From positions 95,840-159,839 of the forward strand of contig NZ_JAFWFN010000005.1 of the NCBI RefSeq assembly GCF_017515565.1: DNA of 64,000 nt, written 5' to 3'. This document shows, piece by piece, positions 20,648 to 30,062 of the stretch (positions are counted from its first letter, which is position 1; every line of letters begins with the position of its first letter). The translations under genes were made by a program, and so were the position numbers. Origin of the DNA: Halomonas sp. Its GTDB lineage: Bacteria > Pseudomonadota > Gammaproteobacteria > Pseudomonadales > Halomonadaceae. The notes beneath the pieces are model-generated. The model was not told where the DNA came from. It made no database searches and saw only the letters and a list, made by a program, of their open reading frames with translations.

Positions 20648-22712
20648 TTTAGCTAGCGCTGCTGCCATTCGTCGTGATGTTGCCGAATTGATACGCCCGC
20701 CGCGCCGTATACGCGCAAGCCAAGCCGCTGCTGAGCGCATGAAGGTGGTGGGTGGTGATGGCACGGTTAAGGACTGGTCGCCCGAGGCCACGCCCTACAT
20801 GGTCGAGCCGCTAGACTGCATGGGCAGCCGTTTATACGACGCCGTGATATTCGCAGGCCCAGCGCGAACGGGCAAAACTAATGCGCTAGTGGATGGCTAT
20901 GTTGCCTACAAGATCGACTGCGACCCCGGCGATGGCCTAATTGTGCAGATCTCGGAAGAGAAAGCCCGCGAGTTCAGCAAGAAGCGCATCGACCGCATGT
21001 TGCAGCACTCGCCCGCATTAGCGAAGCGCCTTAGCCCGCGTGGCCACGACAATAACGTTCACGATAAAACCTTTCGCGCCGGCAACTATCTCGGTATCAA
21101 ATGGCCGTCCAAGAACGTGCTCGCCAGCTCTGATTACCAGTTCGTACTGATTACCGACTTTGACCGGCTTGCCGAGAACATCGATGGCGAGGGTGACGCC
21201 TTCACGCTCGCAGGAAAGCGCACGCAGACATTCGGCTCCACCGGCATGACGCTAGCCGAATCTAGCCCAGGCCGTGAGATCACTGACCCCGACTGGATAC
21301 GCCCTGCGGACTCACCGCACATGGCGCCGCCCACCACGGGCATTCTGGATCTGTTCAACCAAGGCGACCGCCGCTTGTGGTACTGGCAGTGCCCAGAGCC
21401 AGCGTGCAGGCGCTGGTTCACGCCAACGATGGACAACTTCAACCAGGGGTCGAAATGCGCGTTCTGCCCGCATTGCGGCACCGAGATCGAGCCCAAGGCA
21501 AAACGCCAGCTCAACCTTGATGGTCGCTGGGTGCCCGAAGGCATGGAGCTGACGCTTGAAGGCGAGCTGATCGGCACGCGACGCCAAACCCGCATTGCAT
21601 CGTTTTGGATGGAAGGCCCAAGCGCCGCGTTCCAAAGCTGGACGAGTCTGGCGGAAAAACTCAAGCGCGCTGAAGAAACGTATGAGCAAACCGGCAGCCA
21701 AGAAACGCTCAAAACCGTTATCAACACCGACTGGGGCAGGCCATACCAATACCGGCGTGCTGCCACGCAACGCTCAAGCCAGCGGCTATTAGACCGCGCT
21801 GAGCAAGTGGAGCGCCGCACTGTTCCTCACGGCGTGCGCTTTCTTACCGCTGCAGTGGATGTGCAAGGCGGCAAGGATCGCCGGTTTGTAGTGCAGGTGC
21901 ATGGCTGGGGCCCAAACCGTGAAACATGGGTGGTTGACCGCTTCAATATCAAAGAAGATCGGGGCCCCAATAACGACGAGCCACCGCGCCCCATTAACCC
22001 CGCCACGCAGCCAGAGGACTGGGATCTACTGACCCGCGATGTACTGCAGCGCACCTATCGGCTAGCGGATGGCAGCGACCGGCGCATGCCGATTACCGCC
22101 ATGGCCGTGGATACCGGTGGCGAAGGCGAGGGCGAAGAGTCCGTTACTAGCCAGGCCTATGAATGGTACCGGCGTTTAGCGCGTGATGGCCTGCAAAGCC
22201 GCGCCTACCTAGTAAAAGGTGCCAGCAGCCGCACGCCCAGCCGTGTTCGCAAAACGCTACCCGACAACACAGGCCGCAAGAACAGAAAAAGCAGCGCCAA
22301 GGGCGACGTGCCGCTTTACATGCTAGGCACCGACACCCTGAAAGACACCGTGGCTGCAATGATGGACCGCGACAACCCAGGCGCAGGCTACCTGCACACG
22401 CCCGCATGGCTAGGCCGCTGGTGGTACGAAGAGCTGACCTACGAGGTGCGAGACCCGGCAAGCGGCAAATGGTCACGCCCAGGCAAGCGCCCCAATGAGG
22501 CGTTTGACCTCTGCGTGTACAACCTCACAGTGTTTATTTTGCTCAAGGGCGAAAAGATCAACTGGGACGCACCGCCGCCCTGGGCAGAACAGTGGGACGC
22601 CAACATGCTGGTATTCGCACCGAGCGCAGACAGCGCCACTGTGACCGAGCAGATGCGCAGTAAAGCGCCGCCAAAGAAACGCCGCCGGCGCGTCGTCAAG
22701 CCGCGCGGATAG
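20640..22712 (+). CDS. Terminase large subunit, GpA family
   Basis: A 690-residue packaging ATPase/nuclease. Near residue 73 the Walker A-type motif GPARTGKTN is present, with FVLITDFDRL further on as the Walker B region. A Cys cluster CPEPACRRWF...CPHC (about residues 255-285) is usual for GpA terminases, and the C-terminal nuclease domain holds ITAMAVDTGGEG. Lambda gpA is 641 aa. The ATG at 20640 overlaps the small-subunit stop; ATG 20619 is in frame and possible. It cuts the concatemer at cos and pumps DNA into the prohead. Confidence 0.95.
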   Translation: MSSLASAAAIRRDVAELIRPPRRIRASQAAAERMKVVGGDGTVKDWSPEATPYMVEPLDCMGSRLYDAVIFAGPARTGKTNALVDGYVAYKIDCDPGDGLIVQISEEKAREFSKKRIDRMLQHSPALAKRLSPRGHDNNVHDKTFRAGNYLGIKWPSKNVLASSDYQFVLITDFDRLAENIDGEGDAFTLAGKRTQTFGSTGMTLAESSPGREITDPDWIRPADSPHMAPPTTGILDLFNQGDRRLWYWQCPEPACRRWFTPTMDNFNQGSKCAFCPHCGTEIEPKAKRQLNLDGRWVPEGMELTLEGELIGTRRQTRIASFWMEGPSAAFQSWTSLAEKLKRAEETYEQTGSQETLKTVINTDWGRPYQYRRAATQRSSQRLLDRAEQVERRTVPHGVRFLTAAVDVQGGKDRRFVVQVHGWGPNRETWVVDRFNIKEDRGPNNDEPPRPINPATQPEDWDLLTRDVLQRTYRLADGSDRRMPITAMAVDTGGEGEGEESVTSQAYEWYRRLARDGLQSRAYLVKGASSRTPSRVRKTLPDNTGRKNRKSSAKGDVPLYMLGTDTLKDTVAAMMDRDNPGAGYLHTPAWLGRWWYEELTYEVRDPASGKWSRPGKRPNEAFDLCVYNLTVFILLKGEKINWDAPPPWAEQWDANMLVFAPSADSATVTEQMRSKAPPKKRRRRVVKPRG

Positions 22713-22731
22713 TATCTGACGAGACACACCA

Positions 22732-22755
22732 AGCCCGCCACCGTGCGGGCTTTTT
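22732..22755 (+). terminator. Hairpin terminator after terminase
   Basis: AGCCCGC-CACCGT-GCGGGCT followed by TTTTT between the terminase and gpW genes. Since late genes continue beyond it, it must be partial or be read through by an antiterminated polymerase. Confidence 0.7.
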
Positions 22756-22772
22756 CATGCCCGTTCGCCGGG
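22747..22772 (+). repeat. 26-bp repeat copy 1 (terminator tail)
   Basis: GGGCTTTTTCATGCCCGTTC and the following GCCGGG are repeated at 28487-28512 with one change. Both copies sit at the tail of a terminator and before a ribosome site. Confidence 0.7.
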
Positions 22773-22795
22773 TGCAGATTAACAGGAGCCACCTC

Positions 22796-23023
22796 ATGGC
22801 CTACACCGCCGACAACCTTGCCCAGGTGCGCCAGGCCATTCTCGATTTGGCGTCTGGGCAGCGCGTCACCCGCATTACCCATAACGGGCGCACCGTTGAC
22901 TACGGCCAAGCCGACATCGACAAGCTGCGCAGCCTAGAACGCTACATCGCTGCGGATGTTAGCGCGCAAAACCGCCAGCGCCGCTCTCGCACTCGGCAAG
23001 TAATCACCTCGAAGGGGCTATAA
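22796..23023 (+). CDS. Head-tail joining protein, gpW-like
   Basis: A 75-residue protein of the gpW/head completion family, which plugs the portal after DNA packaging and prepares the head for tail attachment. Typical pattern: LAQVRQAILDLASGQRV, then RVDYGQADIDKLRSLERYI-like (TVDYGQADIDKLRSL here) and a basic C-terminus. AGGAG lies 8 nt before the ATG at 22796. It is located between terminase and portal as in lambda (A-W-B). Confidence 0.88.
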   Translation: MAYTADNLAQVRQAILDLASGQRVTRITHNGRTVDYGQADIDKLRSLERYIAADVSAQNRQRRSRTRQVITSKGL

Positions 23024-23025
23024 GC

Positions 23026-24507
23026 ATGCTCAAAACGATCAAGCGCATGGCCTCAATGCTAGGGGTTAAAGCCCAATACGATGGCGCGAGCACCAAGCGC
23101 CGCATGGCGGGCAAAGGCAATACGATTACCGGCCCAAACGGCCCTATCGAGCGCAGCCTACCCATGCTGCAGGCGCGCAGCCACAACGCCATACGCAACA
23201 ACGCCTACGCCCGTAAAGCCAAAGAGGCCTACGTCGCTAATTTGGTCGGCACCGGCATTAAGCCGCAGTGGGGCAACGATGAAATCCAACAGCTGTGGGA
23301 TCGATGGGTAAACGAATGCGACGCCGATGGCGTTGATAATTTCTACGGCCTGCAGGCTCTGGCTGCTGGCGCGCAGTTTGAAGCAGGCGAGGCGCTTGGG
23401 CGCATTCGGTACCGCCGCGTGAGCGATGGCCTTGCCGTGCCCATGCAGCTGCAGGTGATTGAAGCCGAACACCTCGACCCTGCCTACAGCCGCGCCTTTG
23501 ATGGCCGCTTGATTCGCATGGGCATTGAGTTTGACGGTATCGGCCAGCGCCGCGCCTATCACCTCTGGCGGCACCACCCGCATGAAAAGCTCACCAGCGA
23601 GATGAACACCCGCGTTGCGGTGCCCGCTAGCAACATCATCCACATGTACCGCCGCACGCGCCCAGGGCAGTTACGTGGCGTGCCAGAGCTAACAAGCGTC
23701 ATCGTGCGGCTGTACGAAATAGACGAAATGCAGGACGCCACGCTCGCCCGCCAAAAGCTCGCCAACCTGTTCGGCGCGTTCGTGAAACGCAAAACGGATC
23801 ACGAGCCTGAAGACGACGGCCCGTTTTTTGGCACCCAGGTCACCATGCCGGGCGAAGGCGGCGAGGAGATGTCCGAGCTAACGCCCGGCGGCATCCATTA
23901 CCTGGAAGATGACGAGGACGTAACGTTTTCCGACCCACCCGACATAGGCGCGAATTACAACGAATGGCTGCGCACCGAGCTGCTCGCCGTAGCCGCTGGC
24001 GCAGGCATTACCTATGAGCAGCTAACGGGTGACCTGAAAGGCGTCAACTACTCAAGCATTCGCGCTGGCCTGCTGGAATTCCGCCGGCGGGCAGAAGCAC
24101 TGCAAGCACACTTGTTGGTGCATCAATGGTGCCGCCGCATCGCCGCGCAATGGCTCGATGTGGCCGTGACCAGTGGCGCGTTGAATATCCCCGATTACTG
24201 GCAGCGCCGCGCTGGCTACCTCGCCATTGACTGGATAGCTCCCAAGTGGGCCTGGGTAGACCCGCTGAAAGAAGTGACCGCCGACCTAATGGAAGTACGC
24301 GCCGGGTTCAAGCCGCGCTCAGAAGCCGCTGGCGAACGTGGCTGGTCGCTCGATCAACTCGATGCCGAGATCCAAAAAGGCAACGCCAGTGCCGACAAGC
24401 ACAAGCTGGTGCTGGATTCTGACCCCCGAATCACCGCTAAAAACGGCTCCCTGCAGGCAGCGCTTGAAGCGCTGGTGGCCGCCACCGAAGAAGAGGAAAA
24501 CAGCTAA
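23026..24507 (+). CDS. Portal protein, lambda gpB family
   Basis: A 493-residue dodecameric portal through which DNA enters and leaves the capsid. Family segments include RSHNAIRNNAYARKAKEAYV, VIEAEHLDP, NIIHMYRRTRPGQLRGVPEL and GITYEQLTGDLKGVNYSSIR. Length is near lambda gpB (533 aa). It starts 2 bp after gpW and its stop overlaps the start of the protease (TAATG). Confidence 0.95.
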   Translation: MLKTIKRMASMLGVKAQYDGASTKRRMAGKGNTITGPNGPIERSLPMLQARSHNAIRNNAYARKAKEAYVANLVGTGIKPQWGNDEIQQLWDRWVNECDADGVDNFYGLQALAAGAQFEAGEALGRIRYRRVSDGLAVPMQLQVIEAEHLDPAYSRAFDGRLIRMGIEFDGIGQRRAYHLWRHHPHEKLTSEMNTRVAVPASNIIHMYRRTRPGQLRGVPELTSVIVRLYEIDEMQDATLARQKLANLFGAFVKRKTDHEPEDDGPFFGTQVTMPGEGGEEMSELTPGGIHYLEDDEDVTFSDPPDIGANYNEWLRTELLAVAAGAGITYEQLTGDLKGVNYSSIRAGLLEFRRRAEALQAHLLVHQWCRRIAAQWLDVAVTSGALNIPDYWQRRAGYLAIDWIAPKWAWVDPLKEVTADLMEVRAGFKPRSEAAGERGWSLDQLDAEIQKGNASADKHKLVLDSDPRITAKNGSLQAALEALVAATEEEENS

Positions 24508-25652
24508 TGACATGGTTTAAAGCACAAGCTTTGGCGGATAACCCGCGTAAAGCCCTGGTATCGATTGATAAACCGATTGGCAGTGACTGGGCACCTGATT
24601 GGATTGCTGATTTTACCGGCGAGCAACCGGCCCGCGATTTTATCGCCGCCATCGATGCCCTTGGTGAACTGGACGAAATCACCGTGGAGCTAAACAGCCC
24701 CGGGGGTGACGTGGCTAGCGGCGTGCGGATCTACAACTACCTGCGCGACCACAGCGCCAAGGTTCATACCCGTGTGACCGGCACCGCCGCCAGCATTGCC
24801 ACCATCATTATGATGGCCGGTGATACGCGCTCCATGGCCATCGGCTCGACAATGATGACCCACCGAGCCAGCGGTTTGATGATGGGCTTTTTCAACGCCC
24901 AAGAGATGACCGATACCGCCCGCAACCTAGCGTCAATCGACGCCTCCATGGTCGACATCTACGTCAACGCCACCGGAAAGACCAAGGACGAGATCAACGC
25001 CTTGCTTGACCAGGGCGATACCTTTCTAGGTGCCGACGAATCCATCGAGTGGGGCTTTGCTACCGAAGCCGACGCCCAGCTAAAAGCCGTCGCCTGCGCT
25101 GATCCTAAGCTGTTTATGCGGCAGCTTGAGCAGCATAGCGAGATTGCCGCACTGAAAGCGCGTATAGCGAGCGGCGACAGCGCGACCATGAGCGCCGCCG
25201 ATGCCCTAGCACTGGCGTTCGATATGACGCCTGAAGAAGCCGAGGCCCAAGCCGCCGATCTGGGTGACCAGATTATCGCGCTAAGGCAGCAGGCACCCTC
25301 AGCGCTCGCAAAAATTGAAGACATTCCACAAGCGCTGCTTGATGAGATTAAGGCAGCGGGGCCGGGGAAAATTCAGATCGATAACTCGGCTCAAGAGGCG
25401 GTAGCCGCAGAGCGCACCCGCATTACCGCCATCGTCAAAGCCTGCCAAACCACTGGCCAAGCGCAGCTGATGGAAAAGCTGATTGCTAACGGCATGGATG
25501 ACCAACAGGCCAGCGAATACATATACGACGTAGCCGCCGCCAGCGGCAATAAAACCAGCATCCATAGCAGCCATTCGCCCGAAGGTGGGCACCGAGCGGC
25601 TATAGATCACAACAAGATCTATGCCCGCATCAACCGCAAGGCGCAGGCGTAA
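24507..25652 (+). CDS. Head maturation protease, ClpP-like, with scaffold tail
   Basis: A 381-residue S14/S49-type capsid protease. The fold is ClpP-like: ELNSPGGDVASGV, nucleophile Ser96 in TGTAASIATI, and His119 in MMTHRASG. The C-terminal ~170 residues, after residue 215, are helical and Ala/Glu/Gln-rich, like the scaffold domain (Nu3-like) fused to lambda gpC. It processes head proteins during prohead maturation. It lies between portal and decoration protein. Confidence 0.92.
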   Translation: MTWFKAQALADNPRKALVSIDKPIGSDWAPDWIADFTGEQPARDFIAAIDALGELDEITVELNSPGGDVASGVRIYNYLRDHSAKVHTRVTGTAASIATIIMMAGDTRSMAIGSTMMTHRASGLMMGFFNAQEMTDTARNLASIDASMVDIYVNATGKTKDEINALLDQGDTFLGADESIEWGFATEADAQLKAVACADPKLFMRQLEQHSEIAALKARIASGDSATMSAADALALAFDMTPEEAEAQAADLGDQIIALRQQAPSALAKIEDIPQALLDEIKAAGPGKIQIDNSAQEAVAAERTRITAIVKACQTTGQAQLMEKLIANGMDDQQASEYIYDVAAASGNKTSIHSSHSPEGGHRAAIDHNKIYARINRKAQA

Positions 25653-25706
25653 GCCTCGCCGCTTTCCGCGCCCCGCAACTACCTAGCCATAGAAGGAGGC
25701 TGACCC

Positions 25707-26072
25707 ATGGGCAGCAAAACATTTACCGAAGGCCGTCACACTGGCGAGCACATCGTATCCGAAGCCAACGGCGCACGCTCGCGTGAGCAAGGCACCTTGG
25801 CGGCTGGAAACCTAGCAGCGGGCACCGTGCTGGCGCTCAACGCCGCGGGCAACTACGTGCAGCTAGCGCCTGCCGCCGCAGACGGCACCGAAACCACCAA
25901 GGCCGTGCTTTACGCAAGCGTAGATGCCAGCGAAGCGCCCAAGCCCTGCGTGGTCCATGTTCGCGCCTGCGAGGTGCATGGCGAAGCGTTGACCTGGCCG
26001 GATGCCGCCACCGAAGAGCAGATCACGGCAGGCACCAACGATCTGATTGGCCTAGGCGTCATCATCCGCTAA
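25707..26072 (+). CDS. Capsid decoration protein, gpD-like
   Basis: A 121-residue head decoration protein (HDPD family) that binds the expanded capsid as trimers and stabilises it. The Gly/Ala-rich beta pattern LAAGNLAAGTVLALNAAG and the closing GTNDLIGLGVIIR are typical. AAGGAGG precedes the ATG by 8 nt. Lambda gpD is 110 aa and lies in the same place between C and E. Confidence 0.9.
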   Translation: MGSKTFTEGRHTGEHIVSEANGARSREQGTLAAGNLAAGTVLALNAAGNYVQLAPAAADGTETTKAVLYASVDASEAPKPCVVHVRACEVHGEALTWPDAATEEQITAGTNDLIGLGVIIR

Positions 26073-26151
26073 GCCGCGCTTAGCTTGCCTGTATCGAGTG
26101 CCCATCCGGGCAACCTGCATCCGTTACCCAATTTACTGAGAGAGGCCAACC

Positions 26152-27144
26152 ATGGGCATCTTTGATAACGATATTTTTACTCTGGCGTCACTAACCGCCG
26201 CCATCAACGACGTGGAATACCAGCCGCGCCGCCTCGCGGAAATGGGCATCTTCCAGGCAGAAGGCTCCCGCACCACCTCGATGGTGATTGAGAAATCAGG
26301 CCACCAGCTGGGCTTGGTGCCCGCTAAAGAGCGCGGTGCACCCGGTACCGTGGTGGGCGTTAAAAAGCGCACCGGCATTACCTTTACGGCACATCACCTG
26401 CCGACCACTGCCACTGTTCTGGCTGACGAAGTGCAGAACGTGCGCGCTTTCGGCACGGAAGACCAAGAGCAGGCGGTTCAGTCCGTGGTCAACGCACGCT
26501 TAGCCAAGATGGCGCAGCGCATTGACGTTACCCACGAATACCACCGCATTGGCGCGATCAAAGGCCAGATTATGGACGCGGACGGCACCACCGTGCTGGC
26601 AGACCTCTATAGCGCGTTTGGTATCACGCAAAAAACCATCGCGTTTGCGCTGAACACTGATACGACCGACGTTCAGATGAAGTGCCTGGACGTGCTAGAA
26701 GAGATCGAGAAAGGCTTGGGCGATCTGTTTTTCTCAGGCGCTACCGTGCTATGCGGCGCGAGCTTCTGGCGCAAGCTAGTGGCTCACCCCAAAGTGCGCG
26801 AAGCCTACATGTACCAGCAGTCTGAGCGCCTGCGTGCCGATGGCCGCGAGTCGTTCACGTTCGGCGGCCTGATGTTTGAGCGCTACCGTGGCCACGTTGG
26901 TGGCAAGGCGTTTATCCCAGAGACCGAAGCCTACGCTTTCCCAATGGGCACCGATGAGCTGTTTATCACCCGCTTCGCACCCGCTGACTACATGGATGCC
27001 GCCAACACGCTGGGCTTGCCGCTGTACAGCTCCAGCGAGCCGCTGTCACACAACAAGGGCGTCGAGCTTGAAGCGCAGTCTAACCCGCTGCACCTCTGCA
27101 CCCGCCCGCAGTCGGTCATTAAGCTGAAAGAAGCGGCTTCGTAA
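26152..27144 (+). CDS. Major capsid protein, gpE family
   Basis: A 330-residue HK97-fold coat protein of the lambda E family: start GIFDNDIFTLASLTAAIND, middle VLCGASFWRKLVAHPKVREA and FTFGGLMFERYRG, end NPLHLCTRPQSVIKLKEAAS. Length matches gpE (341 aa). GAGAGAGG lies 7 nt before the ATG. Likely the most abundant virion protein. Confidence 0.96.
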   Translation: MGIFDNDIFTLASLTAAINDVEYQPRRLAEMGIFQAEGSRTTSMVIEKSGHQLGLVPAKERGAPGTVVGVKKRTGITFTAHHLPTTATVLADEVQNVRAFGTEDQEQAVQSVVNARLAKMAQRIDVTHEYHRIGAIKGQIMDADGTTVLADLYSAFGITQKTIAFALNTDTTDVQMKCLDVLEEIEKGLGDLFFSGATVLCGASFWRKLVAHPKVREAYMYQQSERLRADGRESFTFGGLMFERYRGHVGGKAFIPETEAYAFPMGTDELFITRFAPADYMDAANTLGLPLYSSSEPLSHNKGVELEAQSNPLHLCTRPQSVIKLKEAAS

Positions 27145-27470
27145 TGAGCCGCTTTGGCAACCTGACTAACCGCCTCAATGAGGCGGTTATGACGCACCTC
27201 ACCGACAGCGACACCGCCACCTACACCCCTCACAACGGCACGCCCGTCACCGTAAGCGTAATACTCGACCGCGATGTAGAGCGAACGGTTGCGGGTATGC
27301 AGGGCGTGGTGATGGAATCCCGCACCGAGCTAACTGGCTACACCAGCGAGCTGGGCGAGGGTGGGCGGGGCGATGTGGTTACCGTTAACGGCACCGGCTG
27401 GCGGCTAGGCCAGAAGGCCAGCGATGACGGCTACCTAGTGACGTGGATCGTGACGCAGGAGCGCACATGA
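27144..27470 (+). CDS. Head-tail attachment protein, gpFII-like
   Basis: A 108-residue protein with the beta-rich pattern of lambda FII (117 aa), the last head part, to which the tail joins. Visible: DTATYTPHNGTPVTVSVILD, an extended loop GELGEGGRGDVVTVNGTGW-like region, and a closing VTWIVTQE. Start overlaps the capsid stop (TAATG) and stop overlaps the next start. Confidence 0.8.
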   Translation: MSRFGNLTNRLNEAVMTHLTDSDTATYTPHNGTPVTVSVILDRDVERTVAGMQGVVMESRTELTGYTSELGEGGRGDVVTVNGTGWRLGQKASDDGYLVTWIVTQERT

Positions 27471-28039
27471 GCCAAACCACCCCCATCAAAATCACGGTTG
27501 ATAAAGCAGCTATTAGGCGCATTGAGCAAGACCTGATGCACATCAAGAATGGCGCGCCGCGCGCCATGAGCAGCGCTATCAACCACACGCTAGGCGTCAC
27601 CCGCACCGAAGCCAGCAAAGAGATCCGCAAGCAGGTCAAGCTCAAAGCGGGCTACGTGCGCGACAAGCTGACCATCAAACGGGCGACGGTTGCCAAGCCC
27701 CAAGGCGCGATTCGCACGCCAGCACGCGGCACGCTGCTGACGCGCTATCCGCATCGTCAGTACAAGAAGGGCGATATTGGGGTGCAGGTGAAGCCGACTG
27801 GCGGCAAGAAGCGGATGCCTGGGGCGTTCTTTATCCGCTTTGGCAATGGCGTACAGGGTATTGCCATTCGCACGCAATATGGTCCCGGCCTTGGCCGCAG
27901 TGAAGGGCTGAAAGTGCTGTATGGCCCATCAACCAGTCAGGTATTCACCGATGTTAAAGACGACCTGCAGGCGCCCAGCGGCAACCGCTTAATGCAGCGT
28001 ATGGGCTATGAGGCAGAGCGACTACTAAAACGGCAGTGA
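27467..28039 (+). CDS. Minor tail protein Z-like
   Basis: A 190-residue basic protein of the lambda gpZ family, which acts at the head-proximal end of the tail so that it can join heads. Features: MSSAINHTLGVTRTEASKEI, a basic middle (RTPARGTLLTRYPHRQYKKG), and VFTDVKDDLQ near the end. ATG at 27467 overlaps the stop of the FII-like gene (ATGA). Confidence 0.82.
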   Translation: MSQTTPIKITVDKAAIRRIEQDLMHIKNGAPRAMSSAINHTLGVTRTEASKEIRKQVKLKAGYVRDKLTIKRATVAKPQGAIRTPARGTLLTRYPHRQYKKGDIGVQVKPTGGKKRMPGAFFIRFGNGVQGIAIRTQYGPGLGRSEGLKVLYGPSTSQVFTDVKDDLQAPSGNRLMQRMGYEAERLLKRQ

Positions 28040-28040
28040 T

Positions 28041-28451
28041 ATGACCCCGATAAGAGAGCAAATCATCGCAGCGCTGGCAGCGCGGCTTAACGCTGAGCGT
28101 GCCAATAGCATCATCGACACGTTGCCAGCCCGCAGCATTTGGGACGGCAGCGACGGCAACGTTGAGCGAAGCCGTTACGGCGGGGTAAGCGTCACCACCG
28201 AAGTGACGGTGGAAACCGTGCACCAGGCTGACCGCGACCACCGCCAATGGAGTACCCAAGGCAACGCCATTCTGGCCGAGCTAATTACCACCGCAACGGG
28301 CAGCGACCGCACGCTAGGTGGGCTGGCTGAGGACGTGGCCTACGCCGGCGGCACGATTTATTACCCCGAAGAAGGCAGCGACATTATCGGCGTCGACCTG
28401 GTGCTTGCCGTGCGTTGGTCGCACCGTATCGGTGACCCCTACAGCCAATAG
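28041..28451 (+). CDS. Tail terminator protein, gpU-like
   Basis: A 136-residue protein expected to form the hexameric ring that stops tail-tube growth. The opening TPIREQIIAALAARLNAERA and closing GVDLVLAVRWSHRIGDPY resemble the U family (131 aa in lambda). The call depends largely on position between Z and the tail tube gene V. Followed by a hairpin terminator. Confidence 0.75.
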   Translation: MTPIREQIIAALAARLNAERANSIIDTLPARSIWDGSDGNVERSRYGGVSVTTEVTVETVHQADRDHRQWSTQGNAILAELITTATGSDRTLGGLAEDVAYAGGTIYYPEEGSDIIGVDLVLAVRWSHRIGDPYSQ

Positions 28452-28470
28452 CTATCTGCATTTTGATATT

Positions 28471-28496
28471 GCTCAGCCACCTCGCTGGGCTTTTTT
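28471..28496 (+). terminator. Hairpin terminator before the tail-tube gene
   Basis: GCTCAGC-CACCTC-GCTGGGC, 7-bp stem with one G-U pair, followed by TTTTTT. It separates head and tail modules and, like the one at 22732, must be leaky or antiterminated. Confidence 0.7.
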
Positions 28497-28512
28497 ATGC
28501 CCGTTCGCCGGG
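28487..28512 (+). repeat. 26-bp repeat copy 2 (terminator tail)
   Basis: Same as 22747-22772 except for one base in the T run. The shared core is ATGCCCGTTCGCCGGG. Confidence 0.7.
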
Positions 28513-28542
28513 CTTTTGATCACATAGAACAGGAGAACGCCC

Positions 28543-29532
28543 GTGGCGATCACCGAAAACCCTAAATTGGAATACGAGTCCGGCCAATCCTTTAACGATT
28601 GGGAGCACATGAGCGACACCGGCGATAGCGTAGTGTTTGAAGCCACGTTTGCGCCATGGAGCGCCCGCGCTGGCTTTGATGCTGAGGTTCGCCCATGGGG
28701 TTTGGCAACCGGTGGGCAGGTGCGTGCTGGTAGCGGTAACGACAACGTGACGGTATCCGCACTCAGTGCCTACATGCCTACGGCGGCGGGTGCTCAGTCA
28801 GATGGGCTGGTTAATGTGGCCAGCGGTGATGTAGCGGTTGAGCGCGCCACCACAGCCACCCACCTGATCACTAGCGTTACCGTTGATGCTAGCGGCGGGC
28901 TAGTTGCAGTGGCGGGCACAGAAGGTAGCGCGTTTACGGAAGAGCGCGGGGAAGCGGGTGGCCCTCCGTTCATCCCGGTGGATAGCATTGAGATCGGCCA
29001 AGTGCGGCTCAATGGCGCGGATGCTGGCCCGGTCTCAGACACTGAGATTATGCAGGTGGTGGGGCTCCACCAGGAGCGCTACGACAGCCCGGTATTCCAA
29101 ATCGATCCGGCGGTGGGCGAGGTGCATTTTGCCGCTGAGCTACCCAAGATTCACACAGGCAGCCTACCCAAGCGCGTTAGCCTGCGTGGCTATACGCCTA
29201 TTTTTGCAGAAATCCCGCGTGCCAGCGCCTGGGTGCCTGCTGAAACCTCGCACTCGGTTAACAGCACCGAGATTTACAACGGCACGCTGGGTAGCGTATC
29301 CAAGTCGCTTGGCCAGGCATCGTTCACTTACTACGGCGAAGGCAACGCTAACGACCCGCTAGTGAAGCTGAAAAACGAGCGCCTCTGGTTCCGTTGGTAC
29401 CAAGACCGCAACCGCAGCCCGCACTCGCTAACGCAGGGTATCTTGGGCATTGGGCGCACTTACCCGGCGGGCGATCACGTCAACATCGCGTGCACTGTTT
29501 CCGCTGAACAAGAAACCGCCGATTTCGAGTAA
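28543..29532 (+). CDS. Major tail tube protein, gpV-like
   Basis: A 329-residue tail tube protein by position (after U, before G/GT) and by beta-rich sequence such as TGDSVVFEATFAPWSARAGF and YDSPVFQIDPAVGEVHFAAE. Start is GTG with CAGGAGAACGCCC before it. Residues about 75-130 look like an inserted Ig-like or surface domain (DVAVERATTATHLITSVTVD). Lambda gpV is 246 aa. Family membership beyond position is not certain. Confidence 0.75.
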   Translation: MAITENPKLEYESGQSFNDWEHMSDTGDSVVFEATFAPWSARAGFDAEVRPWGLATGGQVRAGSGNDNVTVSALSAYMPTAAGAQSDGLVNVASGDVAVERATTATHLITSVTVDASGGLVAVAGTEGSAFTEERGEAGGPPFIPVDSIEIGQVRLNGADAGPVSDTEIMQVVGLHQERYDSPVFQIDPAVGEVHFAAELPKIHTGSLPKRVSLRGYTPIFAEIPRASAWVPAETSHSVNSTEIYNGTLGSVSKSLGQASFTYYGEGNANDPLVKLKNERLWFRWYQDRNRSPHSLTQGILGIGRTYPAGDHVNIACTVSAEQETADFE

Positions 29533-29585
29533 CCGATAATTTGACAGCCCCGGCAGTTGTGCTCGGGCTGTCATAGGAGAACGCT

Positions 29586-30062
29586 ATGGAATTTGATGCC
29601 AACCGCTTCACCAGCACCGCGTTTAAGCGCCGCGAAGAAGATGTGCCGGTGAAAGATTTGCGCGACTGGTTCAAAGGCGCGAAAAAAGACGAAGGGCCGG
29701 TGTGGCGGGTACGTGGCTTAACCGGTGAAGAGCTGGCCCGCGTTAATGAAGCCCAGGCACGCAACCGCAATAAAAACGCCGTGATTGATGCGCTTAGCTC
29801 TGATAAGTCAGAAAAGATGACGGACGCCATCAAAGAGCTAATCGGCACCGGCAGCAGTGTGCCCGACGACCTAGCGCGCCGCATTGAAATGCTGACCATC
29901 GGCAGCGTTGCGCCTGAGTGCACGCACCAAGTGGCCGTCAAATTGGCTGAGGCGTTTCCGGTAGAGTTTTATGAGCTGACGACCAAAATCACCCAATTAA
30001 CGGGGCTAGGCAGCGAGCCGGGAAAGCCCAAGCGCTCTTCAAACGCGCAGACATCCAGCTAG
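29586..30062 (+). CDS. Tail assembly chaperone, gpG-like
   Basis: The in-frame product is 158 residues, starting MEFDANRFTSTAFKRREEDV, acidic and helical, as for lambda gpG, which coats the tape measure during tail assembly. AGGAGAACGCT precedes the ATG. The slippery GGGAAAG at 30020-30026 lies 36 bp before the stop and feeds the G-T fusion described next. Confidence 0.88.
   Translation: MEFDANRFTSTAFKRREEDVPVKDLRDWFKGAKKDEGPVWRVRGLTGEELARVNEAQARNRNKNAVIDALSSDKSEKMTDAIKELIGTGSSVPDDLARRIEMLTIGSVAPECTHQVAVKLAEAFPVEFYELTTKITQLTGLGSEPGKPKRSSNAQTSS

Noticed and set aside
21134-21820. Long reverse frame (228 codons) inside the terminase gene
   Set aside because: Antisense shadow of an unmistakable GpA terminase, Ser/Arg-rich composition.
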